Program-made: the position numbers and the translations under genes
In this document: in pieces, positions 25,318 through 34,474 of the stretch
How positions within the stretch are numbered: the stretch's first letter is position 1
Layout of the letters: each line of letters begins with the position of its first letter
Notes under the pieces: model-generated
The model's input: only the letters and a program-made list of their open reading frames with translations
What the model was told of the DNA's origin: nothing
The model's database searches: none
Source: Nitrososphaerota archaeon
GTDB lineage: Archaea > Thermoproteota > Nitrososphaeria > Nitrososphaerales > JACPRH01
DNA: 64,000 bases
Assembly (NCBI GenBank): GCA_016190055.1
Contig: JACPRH010000017.1
Span: forward strand, 1 to 64,000
Reading direction: 5' to 3'

Positions 25318-25593
25318 ATGGAGATCCTTAACGTTAAGGTTGAGGAAGAGATTAAGGAGAAGCTGGAGAGACTTGTCAAGAGAAGAGCCTACAAGAACAA
25401 GAGCGAAGCAGTAAGAAAGATGTTGGAGGAGCACTTTAACGAGCACCCAGAACTCTTCGCCTCTGATGACCTAGAGGAGATAACCGAAGAGGCAGATAAG
25501 ATGACGGATGAACAGTTCGAGAAGATCGCCGCCGAGGTCTTCAAAGGACCAAAAACAGCAGCTGAACTAGTCGCCGAAGGCAGAGGAAGATAA
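25318..25593 (+). CDS. Ribbon-helix-helix antitoxin (VapB-like)
   Basis: A 91-residue protein from ATG 25318, 26 bases after the TATA box CTTATATTACG; an upstream in-frame start at 25201 lies in pseudogene sequence and is rejected. The start MEILNVKVEEEIKEKLERL and KSEAVRKMLEEHF give the RHH fold, followed by an acidic C-terminal tail (DEQFEKIAAEV) for toxin binding. It pairs with the PIN gene 41 bases downstream. Confidence 0.8.
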   Translation: MEILNVKVEEEIKEKLERLVKRRAYKNKSEAVRKMLEEHFNEHPELFASDDLEEITEEADKMTDEQFEKIAAEVFKGPKTAAELVAEGRGR

Positions 25594-25634
25594 CAAGCAA
25601 ACAGCCGCCGAATAATAGTGGATGATGCGTGCTT

Positions 25635-26189
25635 ATGCGGCAGTTCTATATGGACACAAATGTCTTCATAGCTCAATTGAAACCTGATGATCCTTACTAT
25701 TTAGAGGCGAAGACTATAGCGCAGCAGATTCAAGATAACGAGATTCAAGCGGAGACATCAGTCCTCACACTAGTTGAAACAGCCTCAGTTGCAAGCAGGC
25801 TTTACCACGCGTCAAAGAGAGGAGAGAAGGGAAACAACAGAGAACGAAAAGCCTTTACCATAAAGCTCCTACGAAGACTCACAACCCTCACAACAAGATT
25901 CATACACATAGCAGGAGACTCACCTATAGCAGTAAGAAGCATCAAAACAAACCTCCCAGAAATATTCAACGAAGCAATCATTCTAAGCCTACAAACCCCT
26001 TTAAGGACATTCGACTTAATGCACCTAGCAGCGGCAAAACATGCAAAACAAATGAACCCAGAGCTAGCCGCATTTGTAACCGGAGACGGCGAATTCCTAT
26101 CAAGAAAACAAGAACTCTCCAAAATCATCAAAATAGCAATACTCTCCCCCAAAGAATACGTAGACGCATTAGGACTCAAGCAGAGATAA
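25635..26189 (+). CDS. PIN-domain toxin (VapC-like)
   Basis: A 184-residue protein from ATG 25635. PIN acids: Asp in YMDTNVFI, Glu in LVETASV, Asp in TFDLMHLAAA and Asp in VTGDGEF. It forms a VapBC pair with the RHH gene just upstream. The insert GEKGNNRERKAFTIK is basic and may contact RNA. Confidence 0.85.
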   Translation: MRQFYMDTNVFIAQLKPDDPYYLEAKTIAQQIQDNEIQAETSVLTLVETASVASRLYHASKRGEKGNNRERKAFTIKLLRRLTTLTTRFIHIAGDSPIAVRSIKTNLPEIFNEAIILSLQTPLRTFDLMHLAAAKHAKQMNPELAAFVTGDGEFLSRKQELSKIIKIAILSPKEYVDALGLKQR

Positions 26190-26285
26190 ACAGTACACGC
26201 TTAGCCGTTAGCGACGAGCTACAAGCTGACCAAACAAACATTCACCACGATTTATCTTTCAACAATGAAGAACCTAAGGAAGAGT

Positions 26286-26894
26286 TTACTGCGCCTTCTG
26301 TGGTGTCGATGTTTGATATTGGTCGAAGTCTGAGGCGAGCTTCCGCTCCTCAAGATATCCGCATTCGTTGCATTTCACGCTGTCCCTGACCCGTATTACG
26401 GATCCGCCGCACTGGCTGCAGATAGTGTACAGCACACCATCCTCAGGCCTATCCACCGAGAGATGGTAGATTGAGTTTTTGACGCTGTAAACATGAGCTC
26501 GGACAACATCGCCAGGTTTGCAGGTTACTCGGCGACGGTCACGTGCTCGAGGATCGCCGCTGGATTGAAGCATACCGCTGAAACTAGCCTCACTATACTG
26601 ATCGTTAATCTCCTCAATCAAGATATTAGCGATACTCGGCTGCGCAGTCTCCACTGTGCCGATAATAACGTCACCCGGCTTAGGAACACCAATACTGCCC
26701 CTAGAGGGCTTAACCGAAATAACTCTCTGCTTCTTATCAGGCTCCGCGTAACCAACCCGGAGAGCCCGCACCTCACCATTGTCAACAAAAGTGTTCGAAC
26801 CAGCCTCAAACGCCTCAATAACCGCCAACTCATCCCCAGGCATAACCGCCTTCCCCTTACCCTTGGACTTTTGCAGCTTCTCTTCTTCACCCAA
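26286..26894 (-). CDS. csl4: Archaeal exosome cap protein Csl4
   Basis: A 202-residue RNA-binding subunit of the archaeal exosome. An N-terminal barrel (VMPGDELAVIEAFEAGSNTF) is followed by an S1 domain (GVPKPGDVIIGTVETAQPS) and a C-terminal zinc ribbon with CSQCGG and CNECGY. The arrangement and length match Csl4. Standing alone here, it converges on the VapC gene and is upstream of nothing on its own strand that is related. Confidence 0.9.
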   Translation of the reverse strand: MGEEEKLQKSKGKGKAVMPGDELAVIEAFEAGSNTFVDNGEVRALRVGYAEPDKKQRVISVKPSRGSIGVPKPGDVIIGTVETAQPSIANILIEEINDQYSEASFSGMLQSSGDPRARDRRRVTCKPGDVVRAHVYSVKNSIYHLSVDRPEDGVLYTICSQCGGSVIRVRDSVKCNECGYLEERKLASDFDQYQTSTPQKAQ

Positions 26895-27031
26895 CTAAAT
26901 CAAACCGCCGTAGAACGAGGGGGTTCACAGAACTATTTAACCAATTACATACAACAAACAGGTTCTGCTAAGTTAAGGGACAATGGGCTAGTGTGACAAT
27001 TTTCTTATTTTAACAGTTCATTATCAGGTGC

Positions 27032-28189
27032 TCATGTCAAGATTTTAACTATATCATGCGCCATGAACATTCTTCCGTGTTTTCTCTCCGGGGACAGTTC
27101 AGTTAAAATCCCCATGTCTACTAAACATTCTACAGCATTCTTGGCGGGGGGATATGTTACATGAAGGTAGGCCATTGCGTGAGGTATGGTGGTTATCGGA
27201 TTTGTGAAGAGATTGTCAATAAGCCTTGTCGCGCTACCTGACGCCTTTTTGTCAATCAGCTTTTTCTCATAATCGGCTTTCAAGGCCATAAGTGATTGTA
27301 TGTTCTTCACAGTGTCTGTCGCCTGAGATATTACTCCATGCAAGAAGAATCGTATCCACTCCACCCACTCACTTTTCTGACTAACGTCAAGCAATAAATC
27401 ATAATATTTCACTTTGTTACGTTCGATATATGCGCTGAGATACAGTAGCGGTTGGTCTAGTAAGCCTCTGTCTGCTAGTAAAACGGGAATTAACAAGCGC
27501 CCAATTCTTCCATTACCATCACTGAACGGGTGTATAGCCTCGAATTGATAGTGAAGCATGGCGCATTGAACCAATACAGGTATTCGCCCAGGCGGGTTCT
27601 GAATAAATTTCTCAAGATCAGCCATAAGCTGATTTACGTGTTCGGGTAGAGATGGCACATATCTTGCATCCTCAATCTTCGTACCTTCTATCCCTATCCA
27701 GTTCTGTACCGTTCTAAACTCTCCGGGGTGCTTTTCTTGTCCTCTTACATTCAACATCAATATTTTATGCGCACTCTTAATCATTGATACGTCTATTGGT
27801 ACATTGCTTTTGATTCTGCGCAAACATGCATCTAACGCATAAACGTAATTCACTACCTCAGTTACTCTTTTTGTGTCCTCCTCGTCTTCTTTTTCCATGC
27901 CCCTTGCCTCAAAACGGAATACATCAAGAATTGACGCTTGCGTTCCTTCTATCTTGGAACTTAGAACGGCCTCACGCTTTAGATATGGTCTAATCAGCAG
28001 ATTGGGATCAGGCATCAATTTGCCTATCCCCGATAAGGCACCGAGTTGTAAGCTGGCTTCTGCGACTAATGAAGCTAGACTTTCATCATAGTTAATTGTA
28101 GGTGGAAGACTATTGGGAATAAATGTGAGACATCCGTCTTTGTTTTTTACTAAATTACCGCAAGGATTAATAAAATCTTTTTGTTCCAA
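27032..28189 (-). CDS. Fic-domain AMP-transferase with intramolecular inhibitory motif
   Basis: A 385-residue protein. HPFSDGNGRIGR at residues 220-231 is the complete Fic active site with catalytic His220, so it should transfer AMP (or another nucleotide group) to Ser, Thr or Tyr of target proteins. SSKIEG at 77-82 fits the inhibitory motif S/T-x3-E-G/N of class II Fic proteins, whose Glu81 would block ATP binding. The N-terminal Fic_N-like part and C-terminal winged helix (TTIPHAMAYLHVTYPPAKNAVECL) match the family. A 20-base palindrome lies upstream. Confidence 0.9.
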   Translation of the reverse strand: MEQKDFINPCGNLVKNKDGCLTFIPNSLPPTINYDESLASLVAEASLQLGALSGIGKLMPDPNLLIRPYLKREAVLSSKIEGTQASILDVFRFEARGMEKEDEEDTKRVTEVVNYVYALDACLRRIKSNVPIDVSMIKSAHKILMLNVRGQEKHPGEFRTVQNWIGIEGTKIEDARYVPSLPEHVNQLMADLEKFIQNPPGRIPVLVQCAMLHYQFEAIHPFSDGNGRIGRLLIPVLLADRGLLDQPLLYLSAYIERNKVKYYDLLLDVSQKSEWVEWIRFFLHGVISQATDTVKNIQSLMALKADYEKKLIDKKASGSATRLIDNLFTNPITTIPHAMAYLHVTYPPAKNAVECLVDMGILTELSPERKHGRMFMAHDIVKILT

Positions 28190-28233
28190 ACATTTTCACC
28201 ACATATATAGGTCAGTCAGTGGTTCATGACGCC

Positions 28234-28253
28234 CATTATAGTATACTATAATG
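28234..28253. promoter_or_regulatory. Perfect 20-base palindrome upstream of the Fic gene
   Basis: CATTATAGTATACTATAATG is identical to its own reverse complement and lies 45 bases before the Fic start. It is a plausible operator for a dimeric repressor, possibly the Fic protein's own winged helix. The AT-rich core could also serve as TATA box. Confidence 0.6.
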
Positions 28254-28401
28254 AACGGGTTTGTAATTATACAAAAACTCATTTTAGTATAATAGGTATG
28301 AGGGCGCTATCATAAATAATTTGCGGTAAATGCCTATTAATGAACGGAAAAGAATGCCACAACATCATGGTAATTGGCATTAAACGCATTTAACCGTTTA
28401 G

Positions 28402-28677
28402 TTATTGCTTCGCAATTTTGTTTCCTATTCTTGCCTCTAATTCAGCGTAATTGAGTTGTCCTTTTTCTTCAAGTATTTCCGCTAAAGATGATATTATAGT
28501 ATCGACTGTCTCTATTTTTTCATTCACAGATTGGCAAGCAAAATACCCTTGTTGAGTTAAAAACGCAATAACGATATTCCGTATTATCTCTGAGTCTTTA
28601 TCACCCATTTCTCCGCGTAGCTGTTCATCAATTATCTTCCAAACGCCTTCGGGTAAGGAAACTAATGCGCGTCTCAT
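28402..28677 (-). CDS. Small RHH-like protein coupled to the transposase relic
   Basis: From ATG 28677 a 91-residue protein: MRRALVSLPEGVWKIIDEQL followed by DSEIIRNIVIAFLTQQGYF resembles a ribbon-helix-helix regulator. Its start overlaps the transposase stop as ATGA. The C-terminal part (IISSLAEILEEKG) could form a coiled coil. Such an accessory gene may travel with the insertion sequence. An alternative longer start at 28740 would run inside the transposase frame and is less likely. Confidence 0.6.
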   Translation of the reverse strand: MRRALVSLPEGVWKIIDEQLRGEMGDKDSEIIRNIVIAFLTQQGYFACQSVNEKIETVDTIISSLAEILEEKGQLNYAELEARIGNKIAKQ

Positions 28678-29220
28678 ACTTTCACCTCCACCTCTTTCTC
28701 GACGTTCTGTTTTTGAGCCGCTTCGATTAGTTTTCTCCACCCCTTGATCTCTATGCCTGATGCCTGCGCAGGTGTTTTACCTAGTACTTGGTGATCTCTG
28801 CAAAAGTTGTAATTCGCCACATATCCCTCTAGTAGCGTTTTGGCGGTCTCCATTGATTTCAAGCCGCGCATCACCTTGACTCTATCCTTTAGTGAACCAT
28901 GTGGCCTTTCTACGATGTTATTGGTTTCTCGCGCTCGGATACCTACACGCTTGACTAGCTCGACTTGACCTACTTTCTTTGGATCTCCAAAGGCAAACAG
29001 GAAGGCATCATCGTAAGTGTTTGAACCATCTACGAATATTGCGCTCGGTCTTGAGCCGCATTCATCCTTAATTCGCTTAAATTGCTAATAGGTTTGCGCT
29101 AGACTTCTGCTATCTGAGAGATACGATGCTACTAGGAAACGAGTTTCCTCGTCTATCGCCTCCCAGAACCACTTGTTGTTGCCGTCAACTTTGATTACGG
29201 TTTCGTCGTGAAAGATTAAC
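28674..29220 (-). pseudogene. IS6-like DDE transposase pseudogene
   Basis: The minus-strand frame reads LIFHDETVIKVDGNNKWFWE, AIDEETRFLVASYLSDSRS, then IFVDGSNTYDDAF, NNIVERPHGSLKDR and VMRGLKSMETA, the D, D and E region of IS6/IS240-type transposases. A TAG at about 29084 interrupts it and the N-terminal DNA-binding part is missing or out of frame beyond 29220. The downstream RHH gene appears intact. Confidence 0.8.
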
Positions 29221-29550
29221 CTTCAAAATTTTTTGCCTCCTCGTCCTCCAAAAACGCGCAAGCCATGTTCCTTAACTTAACAGGATCTGGCTAGAGCCCC
29301 TGCGGTTCTTGCGCCACTGAGCGCGATTAACAGGTTGGGCCAACGGCTATGTATGCGAAAGCCACAATGCTCCTCAGAGAGCGAATGGGAGAGTGCCCAT
29401 CTAGCATCCAAGCCAAAATCGACATGGGAGAACCCAACAAACACGCAACAAGCAGATAAATAGAAAGAAAGAGGAAGAAAACAGCTCCACTACAACAGTA
29501 GAGTAGAGTAGAGCCATCACCTACTTTTGATATTTTTCAAAGGGACGATA
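29221..29550. other. Non-coding remainder beside the transposase relic
   Basis: No recognisable gene. A plus-strand frame near 29340-29457 (TAMYAKATMLLRERMGE) is open for about 40 codons but matches nothing I know. CTCCACTACAACAGTAGAG near 29489-29515 is a weak inverted repeat. Confidence 0.3.
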
Positions 29551-29634
29551 GACGCAGGCATGTGACTCCTGCGTCCGTGGGGAAAATATTAACCAGCCTG
29601 AAGCGGGCCGTCACAATCCCACACCTCCGCAGCA
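29551..29634 (-). ncRNA. Candidate structured RNA element, copy 3 (downstream of dehydrogenase 4)
   Basis: Minus-strand homologue of the elements at 10006 and 12372. Its hairpin GACGCAGG/CCTGCGTC (29551-29558 with 29568-29575) differs from copy 1 at two base pairs that both change in step, while the nine-base loop differs by one base. TTTTCCCCAC is unchanged. In the coding-like frame of copies 1 and 2 this copy has a stop codon, which argues for RNA rather than protein. It lies about 250 bases past the stop of dehydrogenase 4. Confidence 0.6.
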
Positions 29635-29830
29635 CCCCTAAGTTCCGCGAAAGTATCTACACAATAGTATCCTTGATTCCCCCTAAAAGCGTTGCGGATG
29701 AAGATTCTGTAACGTACATATAGAATATATGCTCAACAAGAAAATTGGGTACGTACAAATTTACACTATACACACTAACACCTATGTTATAGCAAAATAA
29801 CCTAATTTAAAGAAGAAAAAGAAAAGGAAG

Positions 29831-29862
29831 GGAAACGAGCCCATTTGTTTAGGCTCGCTTCC
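29831..29862 (-). terminator. Terminator after dehydrogenase 4
   Basis: On the minus strand GGAAGCGAGCC and GGCTCGTTTCC pair through one G-U, followed by CTTCCTTTTCTTTTTC. The stem sequence differs from the terminators of dehydrogenases 1-3. Confidence 0.7.
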
Positions 29863-29883
29863 GCATCGCTAATGCTATTGTTG

Positions 29884-32046
29884 TTACTTCTTTCGCATTA
29901 CTAGTACTGCTGCTGCAATCAGAGCTATTACTGCTACTCCAATTGCTGCATAGGTGACTTCTGCGGGTAGACCTGAGGTCTCAGTCTGGGTTACTTGTGA
30001 TGTTACTGTTGTTGAAGAGGTGCTTACCGCTGTTGTTGTAACGGTTGTGCTTGCGGTGGTTGTGGCCGTGGCTGTGGTTGTGGCTGTGGTTGTGGCTGTG
30101 GTTGTGGCTACGGATGTTACTGTGGATGCTGCTTTAGCTGAGAGTCCTATGGATACTAGAGTCATTGGGCTTGTTGGAGCAATAGCGCCCATTCCTTGTC
30201 CTGCGCCGACTAGGGCGAAGATTCTCTGGTTTCCGTCAGAGTCTTGACCGGTTGTGACACCGACCTTAACGTCTGAACCGAGAGATACTTCCTTCAGGAC
30301 TTTGCCGCTGCTCTTGTCGAAGACACGGATTACACCGTCGATTGAGCCTGTGATGAGTAGTTCAGGTGTAGCGATCATTGCGGCTCGCTCGTTACCGTTC
30401 TTGTTGAAGTAGTTCCACTTGATAGCACCGGTAGCTGCATCACGTGCAATTATCGAGGTGTTTTGAATTGCGTAAGCAGTTGATTTGCTGACAACGCTTC
30501 CAGGTCCGTTGTAGTTAGGTGAGGTGATGCGTGTCTGTAAGGCTAATGCATAGTGGAAGAGCATTCCCGTCTCTGGGTCATAGGTCATGTCTGTGCCGAA
30601 GATGCCGTTGTACCAGTATGGATAGACATCACATGGAGAACCACAGTACTTGCTGCCGTCAGGAGCCTTCATTTCCCTCATGTCGTATGTGCTGGTTGGG
30701 TCGTTAAGGTGGTACTTGACTCCGCCTTGGTTAGGCTCAAGTGTTCCTGCCTTGGTGATTTGTCCTAGCTGGAACTGCTCTTCGATAACATCCTTCACGT
30801 ATATTGGCTTACCTGTCGCGGCATCCATTACGTACAGCCGTCCTTCCTTGCATCCCTTCATGTAGACCTTACCGAGAGTAGGTACTTCTGCAAGTACTCC
30901 GCTCCAGTTGCAGTCATAGTCGTATGGATCGCGTGGGAATGGCTGTAGCCACCAGACACGCTTACCAGCGTTCATATCGATAGCCATGAAAGTGCTACCG
31001 TAGAGACGAGGTCCAGGTGTCATAGTGACGTTTGTGAATGGTCCTTGGTTACCTGTGTTTGTGTAAAGGATACCTGTGTCTTCATCTACGACCATTTGTC
31101 CCCAGTTGGAGGTTACTCCACCCCATCTGCTTGGTGCTTCTCCGGGCTGAGACCAGTCCCACTCGAGTGCAGCTTGATTCTTAGCTGCTACCTCGGTACA
31201 TGGGGTTGTTAGGAAGTATCCAATGCTACATTCCTGTAATGCCCAGTCCTTAGTGGCTTTGTCTTGTGGTGGGTAGCTGAAGACGCGCCAGACTACTTGA
31301 TTAGTGTTCATGTCGATGCCCATTGTGACGTGGCGGCCGTCTCCGTCGTAGAGGGAGCTGTGAATAGCGCCCGGAACGACGTAGGAGAACTGCTTGCCTT
31401 TGTCATATGTTCCGATGTTTGCTTGTGCAGAGACGCCGCCGAGAGGATTGCGGTATTGGTAGATGTTTCCAGGTACGTCCTTGCACAGGTCTTTGACCCA
31501 TATGGATGTCTTACCTGTGTTTGCATCTATACCGTAGAAGTCACATGCCATACCGCTGACTAGGATTGCGTTTCCGCCAGCCCAGTATCTAATACCGTGG
31601 AGGTGTGGCGTGGTGATATCAAGCGGCAGTCTTTGCTTTGTTTCAGTTATGTTGATTGAGTAGTCGTGAGCCCATAGTTGTTTACCGGTCTTGGCGTCGA
31701 TTGCATATGTTCTCAGGTAGTTGGTTGTTAGGTAGACCTTGCCGTTGGCAACAATTGGTGGAGTTGTTGAACCCTGCCTTAGAGTAAGAGACTTTAGTGC
31801 TGCGATGGCGTCGCTTGAGCCTTGCAGCGGGAAGATCCACTTGACCTCCAGCTGGTCTGCATTACTCTTTGTGATCTGTGTCTCAGGGCTGTAGTTCTGA
31901 GCCCATGAGTCGCCGTTCACGTATTGCCAGTCCTTCGCACTGCTTGCGACAGGCGCTGCGTATACAAGTGATGGTACGATTGTTCCGAATGCGAGAATTA
32001 CGAGTACGGAGAGTATTGCTACTCTAGACTGTTTAGAAGATGACAT
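29884..32046 (-). CDS. Secreted, membrane-anchored PQQ-type quinoprotein dehydrogenase 4
   Basis: A 720-residue quinoprotein with a signal peptide ending PSLVYA. Asn333 (TGNQGPF) and Asp376-Tyr-Asp378 fall at the same numbering as in dehydrogenases 1 and 2. The residue before the first Asp of the motif is Arg instead of His (FPRDPYDYDCNW), the only such change among the four. The eight paired Cys are present, including KYCGSPC. The Thr-rich stalk is shorter (about 35 residues), followed by GLPAEVTYA, a membrane helix and MRKK. It stands alone between the transposase relic and dph2, with its own promoter and terminator. Confidence 0.85.
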   Translation of the reverse strand: MSSSKQSRVAILSVLVILAFGTIVPSLVYAAPVASSAKDWQYVNGDSWAQNYSPETQITKSNADQLEVKWIFPLQGSSDAIAALKSLTLRQGSTTPPIVANGKVYLTTNYLRTYAIDAKTGKQLWAHDYSINITETKQRLPLDITTPHLHGIRYWAGGNAILVSGMACDFYGIDANTGKTSIWVKDLCKDVPGNIYQYRNPLGGVSAQANIGTYDKGKQFSYVVPGAIHSSLYDGDGRHVTMGIDMNTNQVVWRVFSYPPQDKATKDWALQECSIGYFLTTPCTEVAAKNQAALEWDWSQPGEAPSRWGGVTSNWGQMVVDEDTGILYTNTGNQGPFTNVTMTPGPRLYGSTFMAIDMNAGKRVWWLQPFPRDPYDYDCNWSGVLAEVPTLGKVYMKGCKEGRLYVMDAATGKPIYVKDVIEEQFQLGQITKAGTLEPNQGGVKYHLNDPTSTYDMREMKAPDGSKYCGSPCDVYPYWYNGIFGTDMTYDPETGMLFHYALALQTRITSPNYNGPGSVVSKSTAYAIQNTSIIARDAATGAIKWNYFNKNGNERAAMIATPELLITGSIDGVIRVFDKSSGKVLKEVSLGSDVKVGVTTGQDSDGNQRIFALVGAGQGMGAIAPTSPMTLVSIGLSAKAASTVTSVATTTATTTATTTATATTTASTTVTTTAVSTSSTTVTSQVTQTETSGLPAEVTYAAIGVAVIALIAAAVLVMRKK

Positions 32047-32075
32047 AATATCTTCAAGACGCCACTACTGGCCTA

Positions 32076-32092
32076 GACAAATATAAGCCTTT
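32076..32092 (-). promoter_or_regulatory. Promoter of dehydrogenase 4
   Basis: On the minus strand AAAGGCTTATATTTG gives a BRE-TATA pair centred about 38 bases before ATG 32046. The motif GCCGTCTTACCAC of dehydrogenases 2 and 3 is absent. Confidence 0.5.
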
Positions 32093-32250
32093 AATATATA
32101 CAATACCGATGAAGTTTTAATAAATATCTTGCATAACTATTCCCATAATCTCTACAACTCTTGAAAAAGTAAAACGCTAAGACCCAACTAAAAGCGGAAA
32201 AATTGCTCTAACTTAAGAAAAACCAGTTAAACAAGCCACAAACCGGACGA

Positions 32251-33249
32251 TCAAACCCAGCTGGGTCGCTCCAGAAAGGCCGAGAGTTCTTTACCCTCCC
32301 AAATCCCGAATAACGCCTCAGCCTGTGGTGTAGATAACACCGGTCGACTGAAAACCGAACCATCAATAGAGATGCGCGGACACGCGGTCTGGATGAATGC
32401 GTCAAGATCTCTGAAGGGCGCAAGCCGTTCCTCAGTCACCTCGCGCAACGTAATTAACCGCGCCTCCCTGCCGTGCTTCTGGAAACGCTTCTTCAAATGA
32501 ACCGCCTGCGCAGAAAGCATCTGCCCATCCCTTAACCCGACAATAATCCCGAAGCGCTTCGCGTCAACAGCCTTGTAAATCTGAAGCACAGTCCGTTTAC
32601 CCCACTGCTCAGCCTGAACCCCCATATCCTCAACTGTCTCAGAATACGGATCAAGCATAAACGTAGACTTACCGGATGAAAGAGCCACACCAACAGCATG
32701 GAAACGGCTCTGCCCAAGAAACACCAGAGCGTCAACCTCACCCCTGATACTGAAAGAGGTGGTGAAACGGCAACCCATAACCTGCCCATCAAGTAGCCGC
32801 TCATGACCCTTCCCAACATAAACCTCGAACCCAGCTGACTCTAACAACCCTTTAGCAGAATCAAGACTGTGAAGATGCTGACTAATCGTGCATAAACCGA
32901 GACGCCGATAAGGCTTCAGCAAAACAACAGCCTTCTCAATCACCTTACTGAAATCAGCATCGTCAAAAACATCAACCATAACAGTACGCTCACCTATCTT
33001 GGTAAAACCTGAGCGATGCCCAATATGAAACGCCAAATCAGCCCCAAGCTTCAAAGCATCCAAATCAGCAGTATCACAAACCCCATAACACAAATCAGCA
33101 GAAACCATCGTCTCCACACCAAACTCCCGCTCCAACCTAGAAGCCAAATCCCCAACCTGCCTCAAATAACCCTCAGGACAACTAAGCAAAACCAGCCGAG
33201 GCTTAACACGCCTAATCTCCTCAACAACCCGCCCCTCATCAATCTTCAC
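32251..33249 (-). CDS. dph2: Dph2, 2-(3-amino-3-carboxypropyl)histidine synthase
   Basis: A 332-residue radical enzyme for the first step of diphthamide synthesis on elongation factor 2. It transfers the aminocarboxypropyl group of S-adenosylmethionine to a His of EF-2. The 4Fe-4S cluster ligands are visible in the three separated domains: Cys58 in CYGVCD, Cys160 in VMGCRF and Cys290 in QTACPRIS. The length fits archaeal homodimeric Dph2. A candidate for the last step, dph6, is at 47013-47720. Confidence 0.92.
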   Translation of the reverse strand: MKIDEGRVVEEIRRVKPRLVLLSCPEGYLRQVGDLASRLEREFGVETMVSADLCYGVCDTADLDALKLGADLAFHIGHRSGFTKIGERTVMVDVFDDADFSKVIEKAVVLLKPYRRLGLCTISQHLHSLDSAKGLLESAGFEVYVGKGHERLLDGQVMGCRFTTSFSIRGEVDALVFLGQSRFHAVGVALSSGKSTFMLDPYSETVEDMGVQAEQWGKRTVLQIYKAVDAKRFGIIVGLRDGQMLSAQAVHLKKRFQKHGREARLITLREVTEERLAPFRDLDAFIQTACPRISIDGSVFSRPVLSTPQAEALFGIWEGKELSAFLERPSWV

Positions 33250-33412
33250 TGACAGATCACCTCAACACATGTTCCGAACTGAAACAGCACATACAGCCAG
33301 CCTAATCCTTCCTAGCAAACTGAAGTACACATATGCTTTATAGTTTCTGAATGAAACAAGATGTGATCCCTGCAAAACAAGCTAAGTCGAAGATCTCCAA
33401 GTTTGCCGCATA

Positions 33413-33694
33413 TTAGAGGATTAGGTTGGTTGATTGCAACATCTCTTTGGGGTCGAACTCTACCCATGGGATGTTCTCCTTCCTTAGCACGTTAAGGAAG
33501 TCCCAAAGATTCATACCGGACATTTCAGCCGCCTTCCAGACAGACAATTTACCCTCTTGAAGAAAACGAAGGGACTGTTGAAGATTCCATTTCTTATGTC
33601 CGATCTCGATCAACATCCTCACCGCGGTAGGCCTGTCAACTCCTTCTCGTATAACTTCCCTTATGCCTTCTCCATAGTCGCGGTAAGCCCACAA
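33413..33694 (-). CDS. UPF0175-family antitoxin-like protein
   Basis: A 93-residue protein whose centre SLRFLQEGKLSVWKAAEMSGMNLWDFLNVL is the HTH-like signature of UPF0175 proteins, small DNA-binding proteins usually paired with PIN or DUF3368 toxins. No toxin gene follows on its strand. The divergent AbrB-PIN pair begins 74 bases away. Confidence 0.75.
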   Translation of the reverse strand: MWAYRDYGEGIREVIREGVDRPTAVRMLIEIGHKKWNLQQSLRFLQEGKLSVWKAAEMSGMNLWDFLNVLRKENIPWVEFDPKEMLQSTNLIL

Positions 33695-33767
33695 CCATTA
33701 TCTATGATAGCGTTGACCAATAAATATTTGTTTGAGTAACACAAAGTCATTCTTGGAGTGAGAAAAA

Positions 33768-34025
33768 GTGAGAATCAAAGTTAAACTAGGGGATAAAGGC
33801 CAAATTGTCATCCCGAAAGCTGTAAGGGAGTACCTTGGCTTACACCCGAGAGGTTATGCTGAGCTTGAGGTAAAGGACAAGTCACTTGAGATAAAACCGG
33901 TTTCACAAAAAGACATTGTCAAGGAATGGAGAGAAATAGCCAAGAAGCACGGTGGGGATCTAGAGAAAATGGGTCTGATATACGGAGACAAGCTGTATGA
34001 AGAGGAATTCGGAGGATATACCTAG
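33768..34025 (+). CDS. AbrB-type antitoxin (VapB-like)
   Basis: An 85-residue protein from GTG 33768. The N-terminus VKLGDKGQIVIPKAVREYLG is the AbrB swapped hairpin, and the C-terminal helices (DIVKEWREIAKKHGGDLEKM) would bind the toxin. It overlaps the following PIN gene. Confidence 0.85.
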   Translation: MRIKVKLGDKGQIVIPKAVREYLGLHPRGYAELEVKDKSLEIKPVSQKDIVKEWREIAKKHGGDLEKMGLIYGDKLYEEEFGGYT

Positions 34026-34411
34026 ACGCAAACTTCTTCGCATTCGCCCTCCTAGACACAACCTCTAAAGGCCAAAACGCGTCCAGCATTCAAGAAGATA
34101 TAGTAAATGGAAAGGAAGACGCGATAACATCATCACTGACTTTAGATGAGCTAATGTGGGTTCTACTGAAAAACAAGAAGAAAGAACTGCTTAGAAGAGC
34201 AGTAGAGGGAGTATACGAGATGCCCAATCTAAAAGTAATAACAGTCGAACCGGATATACCGCTGCTTGCTCTAGATTTCATTGAGCAATATAACCTAAAA
34301 CCCAGAGATGCTTTTCACATTGCAATTATGAAAAACTCTGGAGTAGCACGAGTTGTCACAGATGATTCAGATTTTGACAGAGTCGAATGGATAGAAAGAA
34401 TCAATCTGTAA
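34007..34411 (+). CDS. PIN-domain toxin with a non-canonical start
   Basis: The PIN frame must include Asp in IYLDANFFAF, which lies before the first ATG (34154). Reading back, the frame is open to a TGA at about 33998-34000 and has no ATG, GTG or TTG before that Asp. ATT 34007 (giving RRIYLDANFF) or ATA 34016 are the candidates. Other catalytic positions are seen: Glu in LTLDELMW, Asp in PRDAFHIAI and Asp in VVTDDSDFD. It overlaps the AbrB antitoxin stop. Either translation starts at a rare codon or the toxin is newly inactivated. Confidence 0.65.
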   Translation: MRRIYLDANFFAFALLDTTSKGQNASSIQEDIVNGKEDAITSSLTLDELMWVLLKNKKKELLRRAVEGVYEMPNLKVITVEPDIPLLALDFIEQYNLKPRDAFHIAIMKNSGVARVVTDDSDFDRVEWIERINL

Positions 34412-34474
34412 CAAACCATCTAGTCCCATAGTACTCAGAGTGAGGGTTAGGAGGCGGGATAGGTATCTGCTTGT

